Shown here piece after piece: positions 7,622 through 17,093 of a stretch of 64,000 nucleotides of DNA. The first letter of the stretch is position 1. Each line of letters begins with the position of its first letter. Made by a program: the position numbers and the translations under genes. The notes under the pieces are model-generated. The model did no database searches. It saw only the letters and a program-made list of their open reading frames with translations, and was not told where the DNA came from. The stretch is taken from the NCBI GenBank assembly GCA_927362715.1, contig CAKMIX010000002.1:109627-173626 (forward strand). The letters run 5' to 3'. The DNA is from an uncultured Clostridia bacterium. GTDB lineage: Bacteria; Bacillota; Clostridia; Oscillospirales; Acutalibacteraceae.

Positions 7622-10600
7622 GTGCAAAAGAGAGGAAACAAGGCATTAAGCGTCGTGCTTTGCGCGCTGCTGATGCTGACCATGGCGATGCCCGCGCTCG
7701 TCGCAGCCGCGGCGGACGCGCAGATCGTCATCACGGATGAAGACGGCGCCGAAGTGACCGAGCGGCTCGAGGTCAAGGAGTTCGAGTCGATCCAGCTCGG
7801 CTACACCACGTCGGGAGACGTGCCGGCGGGCGCGTACGTCACATGGGAGTCGAGCCAGCCGCTGCTTGCCGGCGTCGATGAAAACGGCGAGGTGCACGGC
7901 TACGACTTCTCGAAAGAAGCCATCGTGCATCAATGGCTCGATGAAAACGTCCGCGTTCTGCCGCTTATTGGCGACAGCTTGGCGGATTCGATCCTCCAGA
8001 CCATCGAGGACCAAGGCATCGACCTGGCCGACCCGGCGGACATTGAGCTGCTTATCACCCTTGTGGGCACCATGGGCGGCTCGTTCGGCGAATCGCTGGC
8101 AAACAGCCTGCGCGAAACGCTCGACAACATGAACATCGAAATCACCGCCACGCTGCACGCGGCCGACGGTTCTGTGCTTGCGAGCGATACCGTCGAGGTC
8201 GTCGTGGCGCAGAGTACGCTCGACTTTGCGAGCATTTACCCGACCGCGGTGCATATTACGAACAAGAACTCCGTGCCGACGACCGTGGCGGTCGGCGCGA
8301 CGGTGCAGCTTTACGGCGTATGTACGCCCGTGCGCCTCGAACAGGGTATCAAATGGACGATGGGCGGCACGATTTTTGATACCGAGTCCGGCAAGCACGC
8401 GACCGTTTCCTCCGACGGCCTTGTGACCTTTATCTCGCCCGGCGAAGTCACCGTGCGCCTGAACCCGGAAAGCGCGGCGTATGCTTTTGTGACCGACACG
8501 ATTACGTTCAACGTCGTAAGCCCGGAGGAACTGCCCGTCACGAGCTTCGAAATCACGGGCGAAACGGAGATAGACGAGGGCGAGACCACGCAGCTTGCCA
8601 TTACGAACGTGCAGCCTGCGGGTGCATATACGGGCGATCTCGTTTGGGAAAGCTCCGACCCGACCGTCGCCGTGGTTGACCAAAGCGGCGTGGTAACGGG
8701 CTTGGACGGCGGCAGCAGCTGGACACAGCTCAACCGCAAAACCAACGTGACCGCGTCGATTGGCAGCGTTTCCCGCTCTGTGGAGGTGCAGGTCAATAAA
8801 AATATCCTCAACGCGGTCATTTCCGGCGTGGAGATCGTGGGCAATTCCAATATCCCGAACAATACCACGACGAACTATACGATGAAGGTCACCCCGGACC
8901 GCTTGAACAACAGCAGCGACGTACAGCGCGAATGGGGCATTACCGAGCCGCTGACCGGCGAGATCGTCTGGGCGACGGCGGATGTACCTGCGGATACGAG
9001 TATCGCCACCCTGACCGCCGACGGCGCGCTGACCCCCAAATCCAGCGGCATTATGACCATCCATGCCCGTGCCACGCAGGGAGAAACGGTGCTGGAAACG
9101 AGCCTGACCGTGAACGCCGGTAATCCGATCACATCGTTTGAAATCTATGGGGACTTTGGTTGGACCGGTCGCTTTACAGAGGGGGATACGGTACAACTGG
9201 AGCTGCGTAATATCCAGCCTGCCGATTATGACCCGGCACTGCTGGATACCGTAGTCTGGACTTCTTCCGATCCAACTGCCATCTCTGTCGATGAAAACGG
9301 CGAGATCACGGGGATGGACGCCGGTGGTTCGAACCCGTGGGACAGCCGCGATGCGACGATCACCGCCACAATCGGCGGGGTATCCGTCAGCACGCATATT
9401 ACGGTCTATGGCGGCGTTCTCAGTGAACTGGTAGCGGCTTCCGTTACAGGCAGTGACTATGTCATCAGGGACTTCCCCATCTCCTACACGGCATCCTACA
9501 CCCCGCCGCGCTTGGACGTAAAAGACGTGCATTGGGGCGTGCCCTATGATGACGGCAGCAGGCCGTGGGAACCCGACTGGGACAGCACCAGCGGTAATCA
9601 ACAGAACAGTGTAGCGAGCGTGGACAACAACGGCACGGTCACGGGTCTTGCTGCGGGCAGCACAACGGTGTGGTACTTTGCCCATGAGGGCTTGACCTCC
9701 ATTGACGGCTCCTATGTGGAAGCGACCAAGGACATCACCGTCGTTGAGCTCGAACCCGAAAGCATCACGATCACCGCACCCACGCGCACGAATTATGTTG
9801 AAGGCGAGACCGAGCTTGACCTCACAGGGCTGAAAGTAGAGCTCAATTACAGCCGTGAGGCAGTCAGCCAATATTACGATACGACCGGCTGGTCGGACAG
9901 CGATTTTACCGTGGAAGTCACGGATTACACGGTCGGCGAGATCAACCAGAGCATTTTGGATACCGAGCAGTACATCATTGTGACCGTCACGCGCGCGGGT
10001 ACAAGTTACCGCGGTGTGTTCACCATCACGCTCGAATCCAAAAAACTGACGGACATCACACTTGAAAATCCGCGCTATGCCTACAACGAAGGCGAGTATC
10101 AGCTTGACTTGGAGGGGCTGACTGTCACGGCGAATTACAGCAACGCCGCTTCCGAGCAGGTCACGGACTACACGGTGGATTACAGCGCCTTTGACCCGAC
10201 GCTTCTCGATGTGGAGCAGCAGATCCCCGTCACTTATACGCACGCGGGGCTTTCCGCTACGGCATACTTCCCGGTCATCGTGTACGGCTACCCGGTCGTC
10301 ACGGTGGACGCGGGCGATTATGCCGGCGGCTGGACGACGGGCGATGTGACCCTGTCGCTTTCCGCCACGCACCCAATGAACGGTCTTACGTATTCCTACT
10401 ATACGGATTCCGACCCCACCTGGCGGACGATCGAGGGCGACACGCTCGTCATCAACACCAACAGCAGCGATACCTATTACTTTAAGGCGGTCAACTCCGT
10501 CGGTATGGAAAGCGCGGTCACCGAGCCCATAACCGTGCAGCGCGACGACGTCACACCGTCGTTCACCCTCACCCCCGCCGTGCAGGAGCTTACGAATATG

Positions 10601-13225
10601 AGCTACCTTGTCAGCGTGGAAAACGTCAATGTCGGTCCCTCCGGCATCCAAAGCGTCACGCTCAACGGTGAGTCTGTCACGGATTCGTATGCCACCTTCC
10701 GGGTGGATCAAAACGGCGAATACACGGTCGTTGTGACCGCAAACAACGGGCTTTCCTCCTCGCAGACGCTTACTGTCGAGAATATCGATAAGGAAGTACC
10801 CACCGTCACCGAGGTCACCGTGGCGCATAAAAACAGCGGCGGCTTTGCGCGCTTCCTCAATGACCTGACCTTCGGGCTGTTCTTCAACGAAGAGGTGGAG
10901 CTGACCGCCGCAGCCGAAGACACGGGCGTGGCGGGACTTGACCGTATTGAATACCGCTTCTATGACGACGAGACCGAGACCTATTCCGAGTGGCAGGTCT
11001 ACGATGACGCGAGTAAGCCCACGCAGCTGCCTGATTTCCGCGGCTATGCCGAGGTGCGCGCCTATGACCGCGCAGGCAACGTGTCGGCAGTGTATACCTC
11101 CGACGGCTATGTTGTGGACGGCACTGCGCCGACCGATCTGCAGGTGACCGCCTTATTCGATGACGAAATCTATGCGGACAGCACCTGGGTCGCGGACGAC
11201 GTGGAGATCACGCTCGAAAGCACGGCGTTCTCCGGCATTTACGAATACCAGTACCGCATCGACGGCGGCGATTGGCAGTCGATCACGGGCAACACTATGG
11301 CGGCAACAGAGGAAGGCACGCACCTTTACGAGTTCAAGGCAATCAGCAACGCAGCGCTGGAAAGCCCCGTTGCGTCGCTGACGGTCTGCATCGACCGCCA
11401 GCAGCCGGTCATCCGTGTCGAATTTGACGGCACCTTCGGGCGCTGGACCGCCGGCGGCGCGCACTTCAGCTTCTCGACAGAAGAAGAGAGCCTTTCCGGC
11501 ATCACCTATTACTATTCCGACGGCACCGGCTGGCATGCGTTTGACGGCGCCGACCTGCATCTGGAGGAAAACACCAACGCCGTCTACGCCTTTAAGGCGG
11601 TCAACGGCGCGGGCACGGAAAGCATCGTGTCCGACAGCTACCGCGTGATGATCGATACCACCGAGCCGGACGTGGTGCTCACGCCCACCGTTACGGATCC
11701 GACTTGCGTGCCGTATGAAGTCACGATCGAGACGGTGACAGGCGAATCGGGCGTCGAATCGCTCGAAATGGACGGCGCGGACATCACCGGGAAGTCGTCT
11801 GTAACGGTTTCCGAAAACGGCTATTATCTGTTCACCGTGACCGGCGGCAACGGGCTTCGCAAGACCGAACTGCTCGTGATCAACAACTTCTATACCCCCG
11901 TTCTCGAGATCTCAGACATCGACATTGCCCAGAGCATTTCCGGCGGCACTGCCGCACAGGACGATTCCGAATTCGGCAGTTATTACAAAGAAGATGCCGT
12001 CGTGACGATCGACGTCAACAATACGGGCGCGGGCGAGATCAAAGAGATCCGCTATCGCCTGCTGGACGCGGACGGCACACCGACGACCGAATGGCTCGTG
12101 TATGACGAGAAGCAAAAGCCGCAGCTTACCACCGGATTTAAAGGCTACGTCGAAGCGCAGGCGTTTGACACCACGGGGCTTGTTTCTGAGGTGTACGTTT
12201 CTGAAGGCGTTACCGTAGATACGACCGCGCCGACCGCGCCCGCCATTACGGCAACGAACGGCGATGCAGCCTATGCCGACGGCGATTGGGCAAACGGCAG
12301 CGTAACGCTGACGGTAGAGAGTTCCGCGTTCTCCGGCATTTCCGGGTACCTGTACCGTGTGGATGGCGGCGATTGGCAGCCTCTTTCGGGCAACACGCTG
12401 ACGGCGACTGCGGACGGTACGCACACCTATGCGTTCAAGGCGGTCTCCAACGCCACGCTGGAAAGCGAGATATCCGAAGAATTTACGGTGCAAATTGACA
12501 GCGAAACCCCGATCCTGCAAGTCGGTGTGGACGGTGCAGTCGGCACAAAGACCGAGGGCCCGATCACCTTTACGCTGTACACGCCCAACTGCCTGTCCGA
12601 CGTGACCTATTACTACAACTGCGGCGACGGCTGGGTGCGTCTGGAGGGCAACACGCTCACGCTGACCGAGGAAACGCAGGCGGAGTATCGCTTCAAGGCG
12701 GTCAACGCTGCGGGCAAGGAAAGCTATGAGAGCCCCGTGTACGCGGTGTATATCGAAAAAGAAGAGCTGAGGCTGATCGTGCCGAAAGACGACGGCTCCA
12801 CCACCATTGTGGTGGATCGCTCCGGCACAACGGCGTATCTTACCGGCATGACGGCGGGCACCACCGTAGACGCCCTGCGCGCGCAGCTCCAAAACGAAGA
12901 AACGCAGATCCGCGTGCTGCGCAACGGCGTCGAGCTTTCGGATGACGAATTGGTCGGTACAGGCTGCGTGGTGCAGTGTGTGTCCGTCAATGATCCGCAA
13001 ACCGTGTACGAAAGCGTTACGGTGCTTCTTATGGGCGATGTGGATGGCGACGGCGCGGTCACGCAAGCCGACTACAGCGCAGTCGCGAAAGCCATGTTCA
13101 ATCCTTCCGCTATAGCGGACGGTGTATACAGCCTTGCAGCCGACCTCAACGGCGACACCGTGCTCGACGGGTTCGACCTGGCGCAATTTGATCTGGAGCG
13201 CAGTATGTCCGCAGCACAAGCATAA
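7622..13225 (+). CDS. Giant secreted Ig-like repeat protein with C-terminal dockerin
   Basis: A 1,867-residue exported protein. The GTG start has AGGAG 10 bp upstream and is followed by a signal peptide (MQKRGNKALS, hydrophobic core, ALVAAAAD). The body is a string of bacterial Ig-like modules. Big_2-type units carry WESSDPTVAVVD/GVVTGLD-like signatures (residues ~30-700), and Big_3-type units carry LDLTGLKVELNYS and LDLEGLTVTANYS (~720-880). Later come repeated Ig/FN3-like units with recurring YRVDGGDW, TYAFKAVSNATLES and WLVYDE motifs (~890-1700). Near the C-terminus (~1800-1867) are two Ca-binding dockerin loops, DVDGDGAVTQAD and DLNGDTVLDGFD. No catalytic domain is recognised. It is probably a cell-surface or cellulosome-like adhesin or scaffold-attached protein. 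Confidence 0.85.
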   Translation: MQKRGNKALSVVLCALLMLTMAMPALVAAAADAQIVITDEDGAEVTERLEVKEFESIQLGYTTSGDVPAGAYVTWESSQPLLAGVDENGEVHGYDFSKEAIVHQWLDENVRVLPLIGDSLADSILQTIEDQGIDLADPADIELLITLVGTMGGSFGESLANSLRETLDNMNIEITATLHAADGSVLASDTVEVVVAQSTLDFASIYPTAVHITNKNSVPTTVAVGATVQLYGVCTPVRLEQGIKWTMGGTIFDTESGKHATVSSDGLVTFISPGEVTVRLNPESAAYAFVTDTITFNVVSPEELPVTSFEITGETEIDEGETTQLAITNVQPAGAYTGDLVWESSDPTVAVVDQSGVVTGLDGGSSWTQLNRKTNVTASIGSVSRSVEVQVNKNILNAVISGVEIVGNSNIPNNTTTNYTMKVTPDRLNNSSDVQREWGITEPLTGEIVWATADVPADTSIATLTADGALTPKSSGIMTIHARATQGETVLETSLTVNAGNPITSFEIYGDFGWTGRFTEGDTVQLELRNIQPADYDPALLDTVVWTSSDPTAISVDENGEITGMDAGGSNPWDSRDATITATIGGVSVSTHITVYGGVLSELVAASVTGSDYVIRDFPISYTASYTPPRLDVKDVHWGVPYDDGSRPWEPDWDSTSGNQQNSVASVDNNGTVTGLAAGSTTVWYFAHEGLTSIDGSYVEATKDITVVELEPESITITAPTRTNYVEGETELDLTGLKVELNYSREAVSQYYDTTGWSDSDFTVEVTDYTVGEINQSILDTEQYIIVTVTRAGTSYRGVFTITLESKKLTDITLENPRYAYNEGEYQLDLEGLTVTANYSNAASEQVTDYTVDYSAFDPTLLDVEQQIPVTYTHAGLSATAYFPVIVYGYPVVTVDAGDYAGGWTTGDVTLSLSATHPMNGLTYSYYTDSDPTWRTIEGDTLVINTNSSDTYYFKAVNSVGMESAVTEPITVQRDDVTPSFTLTPAVQELTNMSYLVSVENVNVGPSGIQSVTLNGESVTDSYATFRVDQNGEYTVVVTANNGLSSSQTLTVENIDKEVPTVTEVTVAHKNSGGFARFLNDLTFGLFFNEEVELTAAAEDTGVAGLDRIEYRFYDDETETYSEWQVYDDASKPTQLPDFRGYAEVRAYDRAGNVSAVYTSDGYVVDGTAPTDLQVTALFDDEIYADSTWVADDVEITLESTAFSGIYEYQYRIDGGDWQSITGNTMAATEEGTHLYEFKAISNAALESPVASLTVCIDRQQPVIRVEFDGTFGRWTAGGAHFSFSTEEESLSGITYYYSDGTGWHAFDGADLHLEENTNAVYAFKAVNGAGTESIVSDSYRVMIDTTEPDVVLTPTVTDPTCVPYEVTIETVTGESGVESLEMDGADITGKSSVTVSENGYYLFTVTGGNGLRKTELLVINNFYTPVLEISDIDIAQSISGGTAAQDDSEFGSYYKEDAVVTIDVNNTGAGEIKEIRYRLLDADGTPTTEWLVYDEKQKPQLTTGFKGYVEAQAFDTTGLVSEVYVSEGVTVDTTAPTAPAITATNGDAAYADGDWANGSVTLTVESSAFSGISGYLYRVDGGDWQPLSGNTLTATADGTHTYAFKAVSNATLESEISEEFTVQIDSETPILQVGVDGAVGTKTEGPITFTLYTPNCLSDVTYYYNCGDGWVRLEGNTLTLTEETQAEYRFKAVNAAGKESYESPVYAVYIEKEELRLIVPKDDGSTTIVVDRSGTTAYLTGMTAGTTVDALRAQLQNEETQIRVLRNGVELSDDELVGTGCVVQCVSVNDPQTVYESVTVLLMGDVDGDGAVTQADYSAVAKAMFNPSAIADGVYSLAADLNGDTVLDGFDLAQFDLERSMSAAQA

Positions 13226-13244
13226 CAGCGAGGAGATCTTTCCC

Positions 13245-13772
13245 ATGCAGAGTGAAAAACAGGCACAGTGGGTGCGCGGCTACTGCGAAGCCGTAGGCGA
13301 CCTGCTCACACACGAAAAGGTGCAGCAGATGCGCCGGTATCCGCACCACAAGCCTGTAGATACACTGTATCACAGCGTATATGTATCGTTTCTGACCTAT
13401 CGTATTTGCACAGCGATGCACTGGCGCGCGCGCGAAGCGACGCGCGCCGCATTGCTGCACGACTTTTATCTATATAATTGGTATGTCGATAAGCACGAGG
13501 AAGGACACGCGTGGTACCACCCGAAAGAAGCGGTCAAAAATGCCGAACATTACTTCGGTCCGCTTACACCCATGCAGCGCGATATGATCTTGAGCCATAT
13601 GTGGCCGCTGCATCTTATGCCGCCGCGCTCGCGCGAAGGCATGGCGCTCACGTTTGCCGATAAAGTCGGTGCGGTGCGTGATTTCCTGCGCCTTTCCAAA
13701 CGATTTGAACCCGTTTACACCTGCATAGAAACGGAGATGAAACGGTATGCACGTCCTGCGGATCCTTGCTGA
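13245..13772 (+). CDS. HD-domain hydrolase-like protein
   Basis: A 175-residue protein of the HD superfamily (metal-dependent phosphohydrolases). The start at 13245 follows CGAGGAGATC. Metal-ligand candidates are the His in TLYHSVYVS, the HD pair in AALLHDFYLY, a mid-protein His (EEGHAWYHP) and the late Asp in FADKVGAVRDF, in the order expected for HD proteins. The substrate is unknown. Its 3' end overlaps the next gene by 26 bp in another frame, so the two are probably translationally coupled. It starts 19 bp after the dockerin protein and may be co-transcribed with it. Confidence 0.78.
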   Translation: MQSEKQAQWVRGYCEAVGDLLTHEKVQQMRRYPHHKPVDTLYHSVYVSFLTYRICTAMHWRAREATRAALLHDFYLYNWYVDKHEEGHAWYHPKEAVKNAEHYFGPLTPMQRDMILSHMWPLHLMPPRSREGMALTFADKVGAVRDFLRLSKRFEPVYTCIETEMKRYARPADPC

Positions 13773-14553
13773 AGGGTTTCTCTGGTTCCTGCTTTACAGC
13801 GTTTGCGGCTGGATTATGGAAACGCTGCTTTATATCATCGTACAGAAAAAGGTCGTCAAGCGCGGCTTCCTGTTCGGTCCCTTGTGCCCGATCTACGGTG
13901 TAGGCGCCGTTTTGAGCACCGTCCTTTTTTACGGGCGTATTGAAAATATCTTCCTGCTGTTTTTGGCAGGTTCGGCAGTCTGCACGGTGCTTGAATTTAT
14001 GACGCATCTGGTGCTCGAAAAGCTGTTCCACGCTACCTGGTGGGATTATTCCGAACGACGCTTCAATATCCAAGGGCGCATCTGCCTGCGCAACAGTCTG
14101 CTGTTCGGTGTGGGCATCGTGCTCATCGTGCGTGTGTTCCAGCCGTATGTGATGGGATTTACCGCCGGGCTTTCGGATGCGGTAGTATATTCCGTAGCGC
14201 TGGTGCTGTACTCCGTTTTCCTTTTGGATCTTGCCACAACGGTAGCAGGGCTTAAAAACACAGTGGAGCTTTTGAAAAATTTGCAGGAGATCATCGGCGA
14301 GCATGTGCAAAAGGGCGTGGACACGACCGATGAATATATGAACGCCCTTGCCGAGCGCATCCGCACAAATCCAAACCTCGCGCGTTTGGCACAGACGGCG
14401 CGCGGCGGGTTTTCTCCGGTAGAGCGGCTAAAAAACGCCTATCCGAAATTCACCATGAAGCGCTATAAAGACGCGCTGCATGTTTTATTTGACCGCTCGG
14501 AGGAAGATCGCCGGGATGACGGCGCGCAGGATCCGAGCGAACCGAAGGACTGA
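13747..14553 (+). CDS. CmpB-type membrane protein (putative ABC transporter permease family)
   Basis: A 268-residue integral membrane protein with about five to six helices in the first ~170 residues, then a cytoplasmic helical tail ending in a charged, acidic C-terminus. Family marks are YSVCGWIMET near the N-terminus, GFLFGPLCPIYG, and WWDYSERRFNIQGRICL, the signature of the Firmicutes ABC_trans_CmpB family (PF06541). Despite the family name, no ATPase partner is present here and the function is not established. The overlap with the HD gene suggests a joint role. Confidence 0.8.
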   Translation: MHVLRILAEGFLWFLLYSVCGWIMETLLYIIVQKKVVKRGFLFGPLCPIYGVGAVLSTVLFYGRIENIFLLFLAGSAVCTVLEFMTHLVLEKLFHATWWDYSERRFNIQGRICLRNSLLFGVGIVLIVRVFQPYVMGFTAGLSDAVVYSVALVLYSVFLLDLATTVAGLKNTVELLKNLQEIIGEHVQKGVDTTDEYMNALAERIRTNPNLARLAQTARGGFSPVERLKNAYPKFTMKRYKDALHVLFDRSEEDRRDDGAQDPSEPKD

Positions 14554-14568
14554 CAACAAACGTATTTC

Positions 14569-14602
14569 GCGGCGCACAGCAAATGCTGTGCGCCGCCTTT
14601 TT
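14569..14602 (+). terminator. Terminator after the CmpB-type gene
   Basis: GGCGCACAGCA/TGCTGTGCGCC stem followed by GCCTTTTTA. Confidence 0.85.
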
Positions 14603-14723
14603 ATGCTGTTTTCGAAAACGATCCGTCACATAAAACGCAGATGCTCATACTATGATAGTGAAGTTGTCAAACTTACAATATCCGCATCGGGTTCGCCCGG
14701 TGCAGCTTTCAGGAGGAATCTGT

Positions 14724-15578
14724 ATGGCAGAAAACAGAGCCTGCTGTCCAAACGACAAAGGGCTTCCGAAGATCCGCGAGGCGGTCTGCATCGATACGAA
14801 CCGCGTGTATGATTCATGCGCCGATAAGGATTGCCTTGCCGACCTGCGCGTGTACTTCCCGCCGCAGTGTCAGGAGATCGTGGAGCGCGCCACCAATGTG
14901 CGCTGCCGCGGCACCGAGATACTTAACGTGTTTATGGATGTGGAAAAAGTGCCGTTCAACCGCGGCTGCTACAGCGTGGATATCACCTTTTTCTTCAAGG
15001 TGACGGTGGAGGCATACTCCGTGGCGTCCGCACCGCCCACAACGCTTTGCGGATTTGCAACCTTCTCGAAAAAGTGCATCCTGTACGGCAGCGACGGCAA
15101 CGTGCACGTCTATTCGTCCGAATACCGCGCCGATGCCGACGACAACCAGCTTATCCCGACCAATACGAATCCGCGCGCCAAGATCCAGGTCGCCGATCCG
15201 ATTTGTCTTGATGCAAAGCTGTGCCGCCCGTGCGACTGCTGCAACAACCTCAGCGACAGCTGTATGCCCATCCCCAAGTGCGTGCGCCGCGCGTTCTCCG
15301 AAGAATTTCCGGCGGATTTCGGTGCGTCGCGCAATGCGGAAAAGGTCGTTGCCGTGACCATCGGTATTTTTACGATCGTCCAACTGGAGCGCGATGTGCA
15401 GATGCTCATCCCCGCATACGACTTCTGCATCCCGCAAAAGGAATGCAGCTGCGACACCGACGACCCGTGCGAAGCGTTCCGCAAGATCAACTTCCCTGTG
15501 GATGCGTTCTTCCCGCCCAACGAAGCCGGCAGCAGCTGCTGCAATACGGCAGGTCCGTTCTGCCCCTGCGGCGACTGA
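14724..15578 (+). CDS. Conserved Cys-rich protein of Clostridia, function unknown
   Basis: A 284-residue soluble protein; the ATG at 14724 has AGGAGGAATCTGT upstream. Cysteines are abundant and clustered: RACCPND and CADKDC near the N-terminus, LCRPCDCCNN in the middle (~residues 165-175), CSCDTDDPC, and SSCCNTAGPFCPCGD at the very end. Two similar halves are suggested by the YSVDITFFFKVTVE and ECSCDTDD-bearing segments. I recognise it as a conserved clostridial family of undefined role. The Cys content and lack of a signal peptide would suit a cross-linked spore-coat-like or metal-binding protein, but that is inference. It is monocistronic, with a hairpin terminator. Confidence 0.65.
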   Translation: MAENRACCPNDKGLPKIREAVCIDTNRVYDSCADKDCLADLRVYFPPQCQEIVERATNVRCRGTEILNVFMDVEKVPFNRGCYSVDITFFFKVTVEAYSVASAPPTTLCGFATFSKKCILYGSDGNVHVYSSEYRADADDNQLIPTNTNPRAKIQVADPICLDAKLCRPCDCCNNLSDSCMPIPKCVRRAFSEEFPADFGASRNAEKVVAVTIGIFTIVQLERDVQMLIPAYDFCIPQKECSCDTDDPCEAFRKINFPVDAFFPPNEAGSSCCNTAGPFCPCGD

Positions 15579-15595
15579 ACGTGCATTTAATCTGC

Positions 15596-15631
15596 GGCGC
15601 GTCAAGGTTCCTTGGCGCGCCGAGCTTTTGT
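15596..15631 (+). terminator. Terminator after the Cys-rich protein
   Basis: GGCGCGTCAAGG/CCTTGGCGCGCC stem (one G-T pair) followed by GAGCTTTTG. Confidence 0.75.
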
Positions 15632-15638
15632 CTTTCGC

Positions 15639-15667
15639 TTGCAAGTGCACCCAAAATCCTGTATACT
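15639..15667 (+). promoter_or_regulatory. pflA promoter
   Basis: TTGCAA (15639-15644), 17-bp spacer, TATACT (15662-15667), then AAAGGAGG before the ATG at 15698. Confidence 0.75.
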
Positions 15668-15697
15668 GATAGGGTAAATCATAAAGGAGGCGGCGCC

Positions 15698-16411
15698 ATG
15701 CTCGGCAGAGTGCATTCGTTCCAAAGTCTCGGCACGGTAGACGGCCCCGGCGTGCGCAGCGTCGTGTTTTTGCAGGGCTGCGGCTTGCGCTGCCCGTACT
15801 GCCACAATCCGGATACGTGGGACATGCGCGGCGGTGAAGAGGTAACGGCGCAGGATATATTCCAAAAGGTCTGCCGCTACCGCGCCTATTTCGGCGAAAA
15901 AGGCGGCGTAACGGTCTCGGGCGGCGAGCCGCTTTTGCAGGCGGAATTTGTCACCGAGCTGTTCACGCTTTGTAAAGAAGCAGGCATTTCCACCGCACTC
16001 GACACGTCGGGCGTGCGGCTGGATGATACAGTGCGGCGGCTTTTGAATGTGACGGATATCGTGCTGTTGGATATCAAGTTTTCCGACGATGCAAAATACA
16101 GAAAGTATATCGGTATTCCTTTGGCGCAGGTCCTCGACTTCCTGCGCGAAGCGGACAAGCTTCAAAAGCACATCATTCTGCGGCAGGTCATCGTGCCCGG
16201 TGTTAATGACACGCCCGCAGACGTACACGCGCTCGGCGAAATTGCTAAACAATTCCCTTGTGTCCGCAAGATCGAGCTGCTGCCGTTTATGAAGCTGTGC
16301 GCGGAAAAGTATGAAGCCTTAAAAATTCCTTTCCCGTTCGGCGATAAGCCGGAAGCGAACGGGGAACTGATCGAACGGCTTTCCGCCGAACTGCCGAAAT
16401 TGCCCTTATAG
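15698..16411 (+). CDS. pflA: Pyruvate formate-lyase activating enzyme
   Basis: A 237-residue radical-SAM glycyl radical activase. The 4Fe-4S motif is CGLRCPYC (CX3CX2C) with the HNPDTWD continuation typical of PflA. SAM-binding marks are VSGGEPLLQ and DTSG. It installs the glycyl radical on PflB, the anaerobic pyruvate-to-formate enzyme. No pflB lies nearby, so it serves a partner elsewhere or another short glycyl radical enzyme. The start is fixed by AAAGGAGGCGGCGCC just upstream. Cyclophilin follows 35 bp later on the same strand. Confidence 0.93.
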   Translation: MLGRVHSFQSLGTVDGPGVRSVVFLQGCGLRCPYCHNPDTWDMRGGEEVTAQDIFQKVCRYRAYFGEKGGVTVSGGEPLLQAEFVTELFTLCKEAGISTALDTSGVRLDDTVRRLLNVTDIVLLDIKFSDDAKYRKYIGIPLAQVLDFLREADKLQKHIILRQVIVPGVNDTPADVHALGEIAKQFPCVRKIELLPFMKLCAEKYEALKIPFPFGDKPEANGELIERLSAELPKLPL

Positions 16412-16446
16412 CTTTTACGATCCCATTTTTTAAAGGAGAATTTACT

Positions 16447-17049
16447 ATGTTCCAAACCGAATCCCCCAAGCGCGGCGAAGAGATCGCCGTCATGAAAACC
16501 AACATGGGCGAGATCAAAATCCGCCTATTTCCCGCGCATGCGCCAAAAGCCGTGGAAAACTTCAAGACCCACGCGAAAAACGGCTATTACAACGGCCTTA
16601 TTTTCCACCGCGTCATTAACGATTTTATGATCCAGGGCGGCGACCCGACGGGCTCCGGCATGGGCGGTGAGAGCATCTGGGGCGAGAGCTTCGAGGATGA
16701 ATTCACCCCGGAGCTGCACAACCTGCGCGGCGCGCTTTCCATGGCGAACGCAGGGCCGAACACAAACGGCAGCCAGTTCTTCATCGTGCAGGCGAAGGCT
16801 GTCTCCTCGGATATGCTCGATCAGCTCGAAGCTGCCTCGGAGGAAGCGTTCCCGACCGAATGCGTGCGCGCGTACGAAGAACTCGGCGGCACACCGTGGC
16901 TCGATTATAAGCACACCGTGTTCGGGCAGGTGTTCGAGGGGATGGATGTGGTGGATAAGATCGCCGAAGTCCCGGTGGATTTCTTTATGAATAAGCCCAT
17001 GCGCGATGTGGTAATGGAGTCCGTTACGATCGAACCGTACCAAGGCTGA
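16447..17049 (+). CDS. Cyclophilin-type peptidyl-prolyl isomerase
   Basis: A 200-residue cytosolic cyclophilin (no signal peptide). Family motifs are [19 protein letters not shown] (catalytic Arg and Gln), [17 protein letters not shown] and [15 protein letters not shown]. There is an inserted segment (residues ~118-145) before the HTVFG motif compared with minimal bacterial cyclophilins, as often seen in Firmicutes. It catalyses cis-trans isomerisation of Xaa-Pro bonds. The ribosome site AAAGGAGAATTTACT precedes the ATG. Confidence 0.94.
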   Translation: MFQTESPKRGEEIAVMKTNMGEIKIRLFPAHAPKAVENFKTHAKNGYYNGLIFHRVINDFMIQGGDPTGSGMGGESIWGESFEDEFTPELHNLRGALSMANAGPNTNGSQFFIVQAKAVSSDMLDQLEAASEEAFPTECVRAYEELGGTPWLDYKHTVFGQVFEGMDVVDKIAEVPVDFFMNKPMRDVVMESVTIEPYQG

Positions 17050-17093
17050 ATATATGCGACGGGCGAACGCCCGACCGCTTTGCGGAGGTAATT

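Noticed and set aside
7646..10828. A 1,060-codon open frame antisense to the Ig/dockerin gene
   Set aside because: It mirrors the codon bias of the real gene, has a composition rich in Arg/His/Gly, no family motif, no ribosome site, and lies opposite a gene with signal peptide and domains.
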